A stretch of 64,000 nt of DNA from SFFI01 sp964398655. GTDB taxonomy: Bacteria > Bacillota > Clostridia > Saccharofermentanales > DTU023. Positions 1 to 8,214 of the stretch are shown here, in pieces. Position numbers and translations under genes: made by a program. Below the pieces are notes generated by a model. The model was given only the letters and a program-made list of their open reading frames with translations, did no database searches and was not told the DNA's origin. The stretch is taken from assembly GCA_964398655.1 (NCBI GenBank), contig CAYNNG010000007.1, forward strand, positions 1-64,000, read 5' to 3'. The first letter of the stretch is position 1, and each line of letters begins with the position of its first letter.

Positions 1-84
1 TGAGTGCTTGCTTAGGTTGTTTAATTAGCCCAGACATAACCCTCGTACAACTATTGGCATTATATTTTACGGACAGAAATCACA

Positions 85-2046
85 ATGATAATTTATTCGA
101 ACACCAAAAGTGGTTATATGGACGACTGTAAAAAGGGGCAATTAGTTAGTAAACTGCAAGCCCTTATCGGTCAAAAATTAGGACGGTCAGGACAGAGCGA
201 AGTCCGCTCCTGGCAAAACTCTCTCCAGTACATGTACATGGTCATGGACGATGACAAAATCCCTAATGATTCAGGAGTAGCTATTGAGTATGTATTGCCT
301 ACTAGCCGCAAGCGGATAGATTTTCTCCTCACAGGCTTCGATCAAACTAGCAAAAAACAGGCTGTGATTATTGAGTTGAAGCAGTGGACAGAAGTTTCAG
401 AAGTAGTTGGCCAGAACGAAGTAGTAAGCACTCTGTTGGGTGGTGGCATTCGCGAGGTACCTCACCCTTCATACCAGGCATTATCATATGCTGAATATCT
501 TAAAGACTACAACGAGAGCGTACGCAAAATTGATTTAGGTCTTCACCCCTGCTCTTTTTTACACAACTACCACGAACAAGACCATGATCAACTCTTCAAT
601 CCTAAGTTTTCAGCCTTACTAAAAAAATCTCCCAGCTTCACCGCGAGACATATTCAAGAATTACAAACCTTTATTACCAAGTACATTCAAAAAGGTGATA
701 ACCGGGCTATCTTGGTAGAAATTGAAAATGGTAAAATCAAGCCGTCTAAGTCCTTGCAAGATAGCTTGTCAGCTATGCTTAAGGGTAACCGAGAATTCAT
801 CATGTTAGATGAGCAAAAGGTGGTATTTGAACAAGCATTGGATCTGGCAAAACGTTGTCAGTCAGATGGCAAGAGACGAACTCTGATCATCAAAGGCGGT
901 CCAGGTACCGGTAAATCCGTAGTAGCTGTAAATCTCTTAGTCGAATATATAAAATGCGGTCTCATGGCTCAATATATAACTAAAAATGTCGCCCCTCGCC
1001 AGGTTTATGAAAAGAAGCTCAGAGGAGATAGATTCAAGAAAAAAGATGTAGATGCTCTTTTCACCTCATCTGGCACCTTCGTGCATGCTCCAGAGAAAGT
1101 TCTTGATGTAGCAATCGTAGATGAAGCTCACCGGCTTACCCAAAAAACAGGCTTGTTTAAACAAGGTGAAGATCAAATTTTGGAAATTATGCGTGCTAGC
1201 ACATTCTCTATCTTTTTTGCAGATGATCATCAGCGTATCCATATTAAGGATTATGGCAGTGTTGCAAGGATAAAGAGCAAAGCATATCATTTAGGTTCAG
1301 AAATATTCGAGAATGAACTAGTCTCGCAATTCCGCTGTAATGGCTCTGACGGCTATCTCGCCTGGTTAGATAACGTCTTGGAAATTAGGCCTACGGCAAA
1401 CTATTTCTTCGACCTAGATTATGATATCGACGTCGTAGATAACCCACATGATTTATACAGTTGGGTTTTAGAGAAAAATCAAAACAATAAGGCACGTATG
1501 TTGGCAGGCTACTGTTGGGACTGGAATAAAAATACTTCGGCAGAAGAAATCGTTCCAGATATAAACATACCAGAGTATGACTTTCATATGAGCTGGAATT
1601 TTGCCGAAGACAATCGAGCTTGGGCTATCGCCAAAGGTTCTGTAGACGAGATTGGATGCATACATACATCTCAGGGACTAGAGTTCGAGTATGTAGGTGT
1701 AATCATTGGGGAAGACATGCGTTATGAACATGGTCACATAGTTACCGACTTCACCAAGCGGTCCAGTGGTGATGCTTCCATCCGCGGCTTAAAAAATATG
1801 TACAAAGAAAATCCCGCCCAAACTCTAGCTTTAGCAGATGAAATTATCAAAAATACCTATCGCACTCTGCTTACCAGAGGAATGAAGGGGTGTCGGATTT
1901 TCTGCATGGACAAAGCCTTAGCCAATTATCTACGTCTGCAAATACGCATCAATGTAAATGCCCCTTATAGCTTAGAAAAACCAGTCGAGAGCATTTTGGA
2001 TGCGGCAGATAGTAGAAAAGTTGAAGAATCGTACTGCGAACAATAA
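85..2046 (+). CDS. DUF2075 nuclease-helicase fusion protein
   Basis: A 653-residue protein of the DUF2075 (Schlafen group 3-like) helicase family. The N-terminal part reads as a PD-(D/E)XK nuclease fold: Asp79 in RIDFLLTG, then Glu97-x-Lys99 in IIELKQW. The helicase core follows, with Walker A KGGPGTGKS near residue 270 and Walker B VAIVDEAHR near 343, and a late motif IHTSQGLEFEYVGV typical of superfamily 1 helicases. Such proteins are predicted to act on DNA or RNA, and relatives occur in defence contexts, but no partner gene is visible because the left edge is 84 bases away. The ribosome site is weak; the ATG at 85 is preferred because relatives begin with a similar M-I-x-Y-S/R motif. Family call firm, role unknown. 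Confidence 0.8.
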   Translation: MIIYSNTKSGYMDDCKKGQLVSKLQALIGQKLGRSGQSEVRSWQNSLQYMYMVMDDDKIPNDSGVAIEYVLPTSRKRIDFLLTGFDQTSKKQAVIIELKQWTEVSEVVGQNEVVSTLLGGGIREVPHPSYQALSYAEYLKDYNESVRKIDLGLHPCSFLHNYHEQDHDQLFNPKFSALLKKSPSFTARHIQELQTFITKYIQKGDNRAILVEIENGKIKPSKSLQDSLSAMLKGNREFIMLDEQKVVFEQALDLAKRCQSDGKRRTLIIKGGPGTGKSVVAVNLLVEYIKCGLMAQYITKNVAPRQVYEKKLRGDRFKKKDVDALFTSSGTFVHAPEKVLDVAIVDEAHRLTQKTGLFKQGEDQILEIMRASTFSIFFADDHQRIHIKDYGSVARIKSKAYHLGSEIFENELVSQFRCNGSDGYLAWLDNVLEIRPTANYFFDLDYDIDVVDNPHDLYSWVLEKNQNNKARMLAGYCWDWNKNTSAEEIVPDINIPEYDFHMSWNFAEDNRAWAIAKGSVDEIGCIHTSQGLEFEYVGVIIGEDMRYEHGHIVTDFTKRSSGDASIRGLKNMYKENPAQTLALADEIIKNTYRTLLTRGMKGCRIFCMDKALANYLRLQIRINVNAPYSLEKPVESILDAADSRKVEESYCEQ

Positions 2047-2104
2047 TCTCCTGCATTGAAATTATGAATTGACTCTCTCTCATTTTGGAATTTACATAGC
2101 CAAT

Positions 2105-2145
2105 AACAAACCCGCGTGATCTCTCAGATTCAACGCGGGTTTGTT
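2105..2145. terminator. Bidirectional hairpin terminator
   Basis: A perfect 13-bp stem (2105-2117 with 2133-2145) and a 15-base loop lie between the convergent DUF2075 and amidase genes. The arms begin AACAAACCC and end GGGTTTGTT, so each strand has a short U-rich 3' flank. It can serve both genes. Confidence 0.65.
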
Positions 2146-2164
2146 CATTTGCTTAATAATTTAT

Positions 2165-3592
2165 TTATGCATCAAATGGAGGTAGTTTTTGAAAGTGCGT
2201 AATTTGCTCAAAGGTAAATGCTGCCTTAATCAAATTTGGCTCATCATACATCTTAGAAATGAAAGTCAAACCAAATGGCATGTTATCACTATCATACCCT
2301 AGAGGAACTGTTATAGATGGGTAGCCAGAAATCGGAGAAGAATCACTAATACCCGGACTAATTATATAGTCTAAATTATGTTCTTCCATAATTCTCAGAA
2401 TTCCCTCCGGACCTGCCCCCTCTAACGCTTTGTAGCGAGCTTCAATATATTCACGTTCTGTCAAGGTACCGCTTAGAGCTTCAGCATCCTCCAGAAGACC
2501 TTGTCCATATTTGAGACATTTATCTGGGAAGGTCCTATTAAATTCGATGATTTCCTTTAGACTTCGACACTGATTACTATATGCAGTTGTACTTAAATAC
2601 GCATTTAAGCAGGGTTTCATTTCATAAAGAAGCACATTATGGTCACTTCTTTGATGAGGCAAATCACATTCAATAAGTTCAGCACCTTCATTAATAAAGA
2701 CTTCTCTTGCTTTTTTAGCTAATTTTCTTTGGTCTTCGGTGTACTCTTTTTGGTACCCGATATTGAAACCTACCCTTTTATGTTTAATGCCATCCATAGT
2801 CAGATAATCGGCATAATTCGATGGAAGGTTGCTCTGTTGGCACCAAGTCGAGGGATCGTGCTCATCTTCACCAGCAATGACGTTAAGTAGATAAGCAGCA
2901 TCTGTGACATTTCTGGTTATCGGACCAGCAATATCCTGGGCCGTGCAAATAGGAATAATTCCATACCGACTCACTAACCCCCTGCTGGGCTTTAACCCCA
3001 CAACAGAATTATTATTACTAGGCCAGATAATTGATCCATCTGTTTCTGTACCAATGCTCAATGTAGCAAGATTGGCTGCCATTGCTACCGCCGATCCAGA
3101 GCTTGATCCCCAAGTATCACCTTCAGGATTATATGGATTAATAACCTGACCTCCACGGCTACTATAACCATTTTTCATGTTATAAGCCATAAAGTTAGCC
3201 ATTTCGGTCATGTTAACTTTTCCCAGTATTACCAGACCAGCCTCTCGTAATCTTTTAACAATCGTAGCATCATACAGAGCTAGATTGTCTGCCAACGCTA
3301 GTGCTCCAGCCGAGGTGTGCATTTTATCATGGGTGTTAATGTTATCCTTGATTAGGATGGGAATTCCATGTAAAGGGCTTCGCTCAAGGCCTTTAGCTCT
3401 CTCTCTATCCATAGCCTGAGCAATATATATTGCATCTGGGTTAATTTCTAGAACCGAATTTAAAGCTGGCCCCGCCTTATCAATGGCTAAAATTCTAGAT
3501 AAATAAAATTTAACAAGGTCATATGACGTATACTTACCCTTTATTAAATTTTCACGTATTTGAGAAACATTTAATTTAAATATGTCATTCAT
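2165..3592 (-). CDS. Amidase signature family protein
   Basis: A 475-residue amidase-signature (AS) enzyme that would hydrolyse a carboxamide to acid and ammonia. The Lys-cis-Ser-Ser triad is visible: Lys in LIKDNIN near residue 82, the serine-rich GSSSGSAVA loop, and the nucleophile Ser in TETDGSI. The length is normal for the family. It is the last gene of the minus-strand operon, and its ATG overlaps the TGA of the upstream M20 gene (ATGA), so translation is probably coupled. With the M20 hydrolase and the symporter it suggests uptake of an amide or N-acyl amino compound followed by stepwise hydrolysis. The substrate cannot be read from the sequence. Confidence 0.88.
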   Translation of the reverse strand: MNDIFKLNVSQIRENLIKGKYTSYDLVKFYLSRILAIDKAGPALNSVLEINPDAIYIAQAMDRERAKGLERSPLHGIPILIKDNINTHDKMHTSAGALALADNLALYDATIVKRLREAGLVILGKVNMTEMANFMAYNMKNGYSSRGGQVINPYNPEGDTWGSSSGSAVAMAANLATLSIGTETDGSIIWPSNNNSVVGLKPSRGLVSRYGIIPICTAQDIAGPITRNVTDAAYLLNVIAGEDEHDPSTWCQQSNLPSNYADYLTMDGIKHKRVGFNIGYQKEYTEDQRKLAKKAREVFINEGAELIECDLPHQRSDHNVLLYEMKPCLNAYLSTTAYSNQCRSLKEIIEFNRTFPDKCLKYGQGLLEDAEALSGTLTEREYIEARYKALEGAGPEGILRIMEEHNLDYIISPGISDSSPISGYPSITVPLGYDSDNMPFGLTFISKMYDEPNLIKAAFTFEQITHFQKLPPFDA

Positions 3593-4791
3593 ACATCAAA
3601 CCTTTCCTTGATTTCTTGTAAATAGATGTTCCAATAAACCTCAATTGCTACTTTCAATGCATCTTCATCAATATTGAAATGGCCACTGTGTAATGGATAA
3701 GAAGTAGATGCCCCGCTTCTCGTTCCTAATCTAAAAAAAGCCCCAGGGATCACCTGTAGGTAGTAAGCAAAGTCTTCTCCAATAGCTGTTTGCTCAATAG
3801 GCACAATCGAGATTGCAGATTGATTAGATAGAGCCTTATGAAATAAAGAAACTTTATCTTTATGGTTAACTAGAGTTGGGTAACCACTAATAATATTATG
3901 TTTTACTTTACACCCACTCATGATTTCTGCTGCCTCAAGTATTTTGGCAATTCTCTCGGTGATGTATGAGTAACTTTCGGTGTTAAAGGTTCTAATTGTT
4001 CCATCAAGAAGTACACGAGAAGGAATAACATTATAAGTATCTCCTCCATGTACCGCACATAAACTTAAAACCGAATCATTAGTTATAGGAGCGCCTCTAC
4101 TGACAATGTGATTTAACTCTGATACTAGGAAAGCCATGGTCAAAATAGGGTCTGCGGCTCTCGCCGGAACTGCACCATGCCCACCACTTGAACAAATTTC
4201 AATATGCAATGAATTAGATGCTGCCATATATGGCCCACTCAAAATTCCTACTTCGCCGACAGACAACTCATTTGTAACATGAAGACCATAAATGGCATCT
4301 AGCTCATTAACTAATCCTGACTGTAAAATTCCTATAGCACCACCAGGCGCTATCTCTTCGGCAGCTTGAAAAATGAGTACCACACTTCCATGGATTAAAC
4401 TTTGACATTGCTTTAATGAGGCAGCAAATGCCAGTAGAATTCCACTATGTGCATCATGTCCACAAGCATGCATTACATTTTTATTTTTAGAACTAAAGCC
4501 ACAATCAGTCTTTTCATCAAGAGCCAGGGCATCAAAATCTGCTCTAAATCCTATGTTAGGACCTGCCTTGGTACCTTTTATGGTCGCTATGACACTATTA
4601 TTCTCATCAATAGTTGAAAAAGGTATTCCTAAGCTGGTTAACTCCTGACAAATGTACTCTCTGGTGGCCTTTTCCTGGAAAGATAATTCCGGAAATTCGT
4701 GGAGATGCCTTCTAAAGGTTATAGCTTTCGGGAAACATTCGTCAATTGAAGTTGTAACTGTTTTGGGTAACAAGACACTCACCTCTACCAC
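3589..4791 (-). CDS. M20-family amidohydrolase (hippurate hydrolase / IAA-amino acid hydrolase type)
   Basis: A 400-residue M20D-type metallohydrolase. The metal-binding signatures are present: HACGHDAHSG around residue 100, QAAEEIAPGG around 136, and a C-terminal His in LHSGHFN. This subfamily cleaves N-acyl or N-aryl amino acids rather than peptides. The predicted start is GTG at 4791, overlapping the last codons of the microprotein gene 4785-4922; no strong ribosome site is visible, so coupling to that gene is likely. The next gene is an amidase, which suggests two successive deacylation or deamidation steps on the transported compound. Confidence 0.87.
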   Translation of the reverse strand: MVEVSVLLPKTVTTSIDECFPKAITFRRHLHEFPELSFQEKATREYICQELTSLGIPFSTIDENNSVIATIKGTKAGPNIGFRADFDALALDEKTDCGFSSKNKNVMHACGHDAHSGILLAFAASLKQCQSLIHGSVVLIFQAAEEIAPGGAIGILQSGLVNELDAIYGLHVTNELSVGEVGILSGPYMAASNSLHIEICSSGGHGAVPARAADPILTMAFLVSELNHIVSRGAPITNDSVLSLCAVHGGDTYNVIPSRVLLDGTIRTFNTESYSYITERIAKILEAAEIMSGCKVKHNIISGYPTLVNHKDKVSLFHKALSNQSAISIVPIEQTAIGEDFAYYLQVIPGAFFRLGTRSGASTSYPLHSGHFNIDEDALKVAIEVYWNIYLQEIKERFDV

Positions 4792-4922
4792 AGAGAATTT
4801 GATTTAAATTCTTTTATAAACATAATAATGAGAAAGAGACAAGCAGCACCCAAGCCAATCATAGCTAAGATTAGAATTATCTGAAAAGCGCCTTGCGATA
4901 CATAAAACACAGGTTGATTCAT
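4785..4922 (-). CDS. Single-pass membrane microprotein downstream of the symporter
   Basis: A 45-residue ORF starting MNQPVFYV and ending SNSLW. Residues 13-36 are almost entirely hydrophobic (IILILAMIGLGAACLFLIIM in the core), followed by basic KEFK, so one transmembrane helix with the C-terminus probably cytoplasmic. It has a good ribosome site (AAGGAG about 10 bases before the ATG), sits 16 bases after the symporter stop, and its stop overlaps the M20 start. Operon position and topology suggest a small symporter subunit or stabiliser, in the way MetS assists MetP. I recognise no family. Confidence 0.7.
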   Translation of the reverse strand: MNQPVFYVSQGAFQIILILAMIGLGAACLFLIIMFIKEFKSNSLW

Positions 4923-4938
4923 AATATTATTCTCCTTG

Positions 4939-6387
4939 TTATTGCTCTTGTTCAGCTAATGCCTTCTGCATAGCTTTGTTTAGAGAAGTCCACTTGAAAT
5001 CATGATTTGGGAAGATTTTTGAGCCAATCACAGTGATCAGTCCGCTAACAGCACAAGCAAATATTGGTGCAGCGTAAGATGATATTCCGAAATAGCCATA
5101 CAAACCAGCGGCCATACCACAAATAAGAGCTACGAAAACTACTTTGCCATTTGCCTTTTTGTTAAATACTCCATAAGCAATAGGCCATACAAGAGAAGCA
5201 ACAGCAGGTCCAGTCAGCAGTAGTAGTTGGTACATACTAGTCCTAGGAGTCCAAACCAAGCATACCGCAAGAACTGCTAACCCTAAAATCGTGTATCTTA
5301 CATACTTTACGATCTTTTCATCACTTGCATGTTGATTGATTAAACTTTTATAAATGTCTTGAACGAGTAGGTTTGCAGAAGAAGTCAGAACAGAACTTAC
5401 CGTAGAGATGAGTGCTGCGTAGATAACCAATAATACCAGCACTGATCCAAAACCGCCCAACAATTCTGAGACCACTATTGGGAAAACCATATTAACTTGA
5501 GGAATGACGTATCCATTCGCAATTGCAATAAAGGCTAGTGAACCCGCAATAATCGGCACTGTGGTCCAAATTAGGCCGGAAAAAACGAATGACTTGGCCA
5601 CAACTTTTTTATTTGATGCGTAAATTCTCTGCCACCAAATATTACTATGGAAGATTTCGCCGGAAGCGAAGAGGAAATTACTACCAATATACATTAAGCC
5701 TGCCCCACTAATTAAGTTCATTGTCTCAGGCTTTACCTCTAAGACATTCTGGTAAACATTAGCCAGGCCAAATTTCGAGAATGAAAGAACAGCTGTAACT
5801 AGAAGGACAATCATAATAATTAGGCTAAGAAGGAAGTCAGTGCCTAAAATTGCCTTTAGTCCACCCTTAAGCGTGTACAAGGTACATACAATCATTACAA
5901 GGAGCATACCAATCTTATAATCTAGGCCAGATAGTGATTGTAATAACAGGCCTCCTGCCATCGCTTGTGTCATGAGAAAACCTAAAAAGTACCATATTGA
6001 AAATAGTAGATAGATAACCCATACAGCCTTACCATAACGGAGCCTAATAAAATCTCCGCTTGTACATCCATCAGGCATTATCTTTTTAATTCTCAATGCT
6101 AACGGAGCAAAAATAACGAGAGAAAGTCCAGCTAGAGCGTAGCCGAAACAAGCAATAAGACCCAATGTGTAACCCTGCTCAGGTGCAGACATAGTGGTGT
6201 TCCCTGTAACCCAGGCTGCAATTAGAGTTGCCGTACTTAGAGCTAATCCAACATTACGCCCTGCATAAAGAAAATCTGTTGAATTTTTCTTCATCTTTTT
6301 GGATATGAAATAACCAAAAAATAAAACTGCGGCCGAAATAATACCTACAACCAGTAGTGCGGTAGTGGGAGTCATAAACGTTTTCAT
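4939..6387 (-). CDS. Sodium:solute symporter (SSS) family transporter
   Basis: A protein of about 482 residues with some 13 hydrophobic segments, typical of SSS (SLC5-like) sodium symporters. The segment GNTTMSAPEQGYTLG near the N-terminus and the later SSVLTSSANLLVQDIYK match the helix regions that bind sodium and substrate in PanF/PutP-like proteins. An upstream in-frame ATG at 6453 exists, but MKTFMTPTTA at 6387 is the better start: a GAGAGGTG ribosome site precedes it, and the upstream extension is charged and overlaps the preceding small gene. With the downstream hydrolases it probably imports an acylated or amidated amino compound. Confidence 0.87.
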   Translation of the reverse strand: MKTFMTPTTALLVVGIISAAVLFFGYFISKKMKKNSTDFLYAGRNVGLALSTATLIAAWVTGNTTMSAPEQGYTLGLIACFGYALAGLSLVIFAPLALRIKKIMPDGCTSGDFIRLRYGKAVWVIYLLFSIWYFLGFLMTQAMAGGLLLQSLSGLDYKIGMLLVMIVCTLYTLKGGLKAILGTDFLLSLIIMIVLLVTAVLSFSKFGLANVYQNVLEVKPETMNLISGAGLMYIGSNFLFASGEIFHSNIWWQRIYASNKKVVAKSFVFSGLIWTTVPIIAGSLAFIAIANGYVIPQVNMVFPIVVSELLGGFGSVLVLLVIYAALISTVSSVLTSSANLLVQDIYKSLINQHASDEKIVKYVRYTILGLAVLAVCLVWTPRTSMYQLLLLTGPAVASLVWPIAYGVFNKKANGKVVFVALICGMAAGLYGYFGISSYAAPIFACAVSGLITVIGSKIFPNHDFKWTSLNKAMQKALAEQEQ

Positions 6388-6400
6388 AGCACACACCTCT

Positions 6401-6532
6401 CTACTCTTCGCCCTCGAAGGGATCCTTGTTTTTAAATTTGAAATACTGGACAATAATGTAGATAGCCGTAGTTAAACTTGTGATGGCACCTACGATGAAA
6501 ATAGTAACTGCTGTAGAATACTCTACATTCAT
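6401..6532 (-). CDS. Single-pass membrane microprotein upstream of the symporter
   Basis: A 43-residue ORF, start MNVEYSTAV, end PFEGEE. Residues 7-31 form one hydrophobic helix ending in YIIVQYF, followed by a charged KFKNKD tail. It has a strong GAGGAGG ribosome site 8-10 bases before the ATG, is the first gene of the operon, and ends 14 bases before the symporter start. It is unlike the second microprotein in sequence but has the same size and topology. A small accessory subunit of the symporter is the simplest reading; no family recognised. Confidence 0.7.
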   Translation of the reverse strand: MNVEYSTAVTIFIVGAITSLTTAIYIIVQYFKFKNKDPFEGEE

Positions 6533-6678
6533 ACCAAATACCTCCTCTGAAAATGTATTCATGAAATAAGTATAAAGTTGAAAATGAACAATGTGCTAAT
6601 ATATATTACATATGGCAGCTAGATATTTGGCTATATAGACAAAGATAATTCAAAAGGAGTGCAGGGACAGAAAATTTT

Positions 6679-7599
6679 ATGGAAATCAAAGATATAAAAT
6701 TTATATTAGAAGTAGCTAGATCTGGTTCTATCAGCAAGGCAGCAAATAATCTATACATGGCTCAACCTAATCTAAGCAATTTAATAATTCAGCTTGAGAA
6801 TGAATTAGGGTTCAAAATTTTTGAGCGCACAAACAGAGGTGTAGTACCTACTGAAAAGGGTAGTAATTTTTTGATGCAAGGGGCAAAAATCATTAAAGAG
6901 TTTGACGAACTTACAAGTGTGGGAAAGCAAAACGACGCTATGCAACATGAGCTATCAGTGATTAGCGTCAGGTCTTCGTATGTTTGTGCTGCAATTAGTA
7001 TGTTTATGAACAGACAAATCGATAGAGATGTCCAACTAAATATTCAGTTTAGTGAGGTCACAAATATTGACGTTATTAAAAAATTAGTTCTTGGGGAGTT
7101 TGGGCTTGGTATTTTAAGGCCAAGTAATATTAATTTACCATATCTAAGTCAATTGGCTAAGTCGTATGAGCTAGATTTTATTAATCTAAAAAGCTTGAAA
7201 TATGTTGTTCTTATGAGCGTTCATCACCCTCTAGCCCACAATGATGTCATTTCAGTAGATGAACTGGCGAATTATACGGAAATAGTCCATGTAGATTATG
7301 AGCGAAATATGATATCCATAAAAGATTTTATAAATACGCCCTGGCAAAGTAAGAATATAGTTAAAGTTTGTGACCGTGGCTCATTATTGGACTTAGTGTC
7401 TTCAGTAAAAGGAGCATTTATGTGGACAACTGGAACTCATTCACAAGCATTGAAAGATTACAATTTAGTGGAGATCCCTTGTGATTTTGATACAGAATAC
7501 ATGAGTATGGACCGCATAATATATAAGAGAAATAAAGTGTTTACAAAATTTGAGGAAGAGTTTATTGATATATTAATTAATCAACAGGGTAGAAACTAG
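6679..7599 (+). CDS. LysR-family transcriptional regulator
   Basis: A 306-residue LTTR. The N-terminal winged HTH is clear (SGSISKAANNLYMAQPNLSN near 15-34, then FERTNRGVVPTEKG). The C-terminal half is the periplasmic-binding-like effector domain, less conserved. The gene is divergent from the symporter operon with about 146 bases between the starts, the usual layout for a LysR regulator that controls its neighbour in response to the transported compound. AAGGAG lies about 20 bases before the ATG, rather far, so the exact start is not certain. The gene is markedly AT-rich, like the operon. Confidence 0.9.
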   Translation: MEIKDIKFILEVARSGSISKAANNLYMAQPNLSNLIIQLENELGFKIFERTNRGVVPTEKGSNFLMQGAKIIKEFDELTSVGKQNDAMQHELSVISVRSSYVCAAISMFMNRQIDRDVQLNIQFSEVTNIDVIKKLVLGEFGLGILRPSNINLPYLSQLAKSYELDFINLKSLKYVVLMSVHHPLAHNDVISVDELANYTEIVHVDYERNMISIKDFINTPWQSKNIVKVCDRGSLLDLVSSVKGAFMWTTGTHSQALKDYNLVEIPCDFDTEYMSMDRIIYKRNKVFTKFEEEFIDILINQQGRN

Positions 7600-7839
7600 C
7601 AAAATACTTTATAATTAAAATAATCAAGTTAATTATTTGCTCGATACAATGAAAGTAACTATTATGGTAATTTATAGATTTCTGTATGAGCCTATCGTAT
7701 AGGTTTAGATCTCATTAACATTAGCGATAGCACCGTGTTTTGCCACGCATCTACTTCATAGAAGAGCTGTTTGAAGAGAGCGCTATCTAGCAAAATGGTT
7801 CTATCGAAATATTGGCGACAAGCTGTAGTCCCCTCACCT
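7600..7839. other. Gene-free AT-rich spacer
   Basis: About 240 bases between the LysR gene and the DUF1275 fragment. I see only short imperfect inverted repeats (for example CCTAT-CGT-ATAGG near 7693) and no ORF with a ribosome site. It marks the change from the AT-rich block to the more GC-rich remainder. Confidence 0.4.
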
Positions 7840-8096
7840 CTAATTGGTTTCTTTGATCATCATTAACTCCGCCAGCACCAAGATCCCTACGGATATCCAA
7901 ATTGTTTGTGCCCCGATCAAATTCGAAAACACTCCGCCCAGGCCAGCGCCAAAGGCAAAAATCAAGATAATACCGAAAAAATATAGAGATTTTCGCAGAT
8001 CCTCCTGGTCCTTGTCACGCAGGAATCGGGAGAAACTTTCCGTGCCGCTTCGGAGATTGCCAATGCACATGGTGCTGGCATAGCCGTAGCCATGTA
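7840..8096 (-). CDS. DUF1275 (YoaK-like) membrane protein, C-terminal fragment cut by gap
   Basis: The last 85 or so residues of a DUF1275 family integral membrane protein. The frame reads GYGYASTMCIGNLRSGTE and continues through two hydrophobic segments (FFGIILIFAFGAGLGGVFSNL and IWISVGILVLAELMM) to KETN and a stop. Full-length members have roughly 220 residues and six helices. The 5' part should lie in the assembly gap, but sequence beyond the gap belongs to an Ltp-type gene, so either the gap is much larger than 100 bases or the gene is truncated. Function in the family is unknown. Confidence 0.6.
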
Positions 8097-8196
8097 NNNN
8101 NNNNNNNNNNNNNNNNNNNNNNNNNNNNNNNNNNNNNNNNNNNNNNNNNNNNNNNNNNNNNNNNNNNNNNNNNNNNNNNNNNNNNNNNNNNNNNNN
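8097..8196. other. Assembly gap (100 N)
   Basis: Exactly 100 N, the convention for a gap of unknown size. The left flank ends GCCATGTA and the right flank begins with the same eight bases, so the contig ends may overlap or a repeat may have blocked assembly. Confidence 0.99.
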
Positions 8197-8214
8197 GCCA
8201 TGTAGGGCTGCTCC

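Noticed and set aside
4939..6453. 504-residue form of the symporter starting at 6453
   Set aside because: The extra 22 residues overlap the first microprotein gene, are charged, and lack a ribosome site, whereas ATG 6387 has one.
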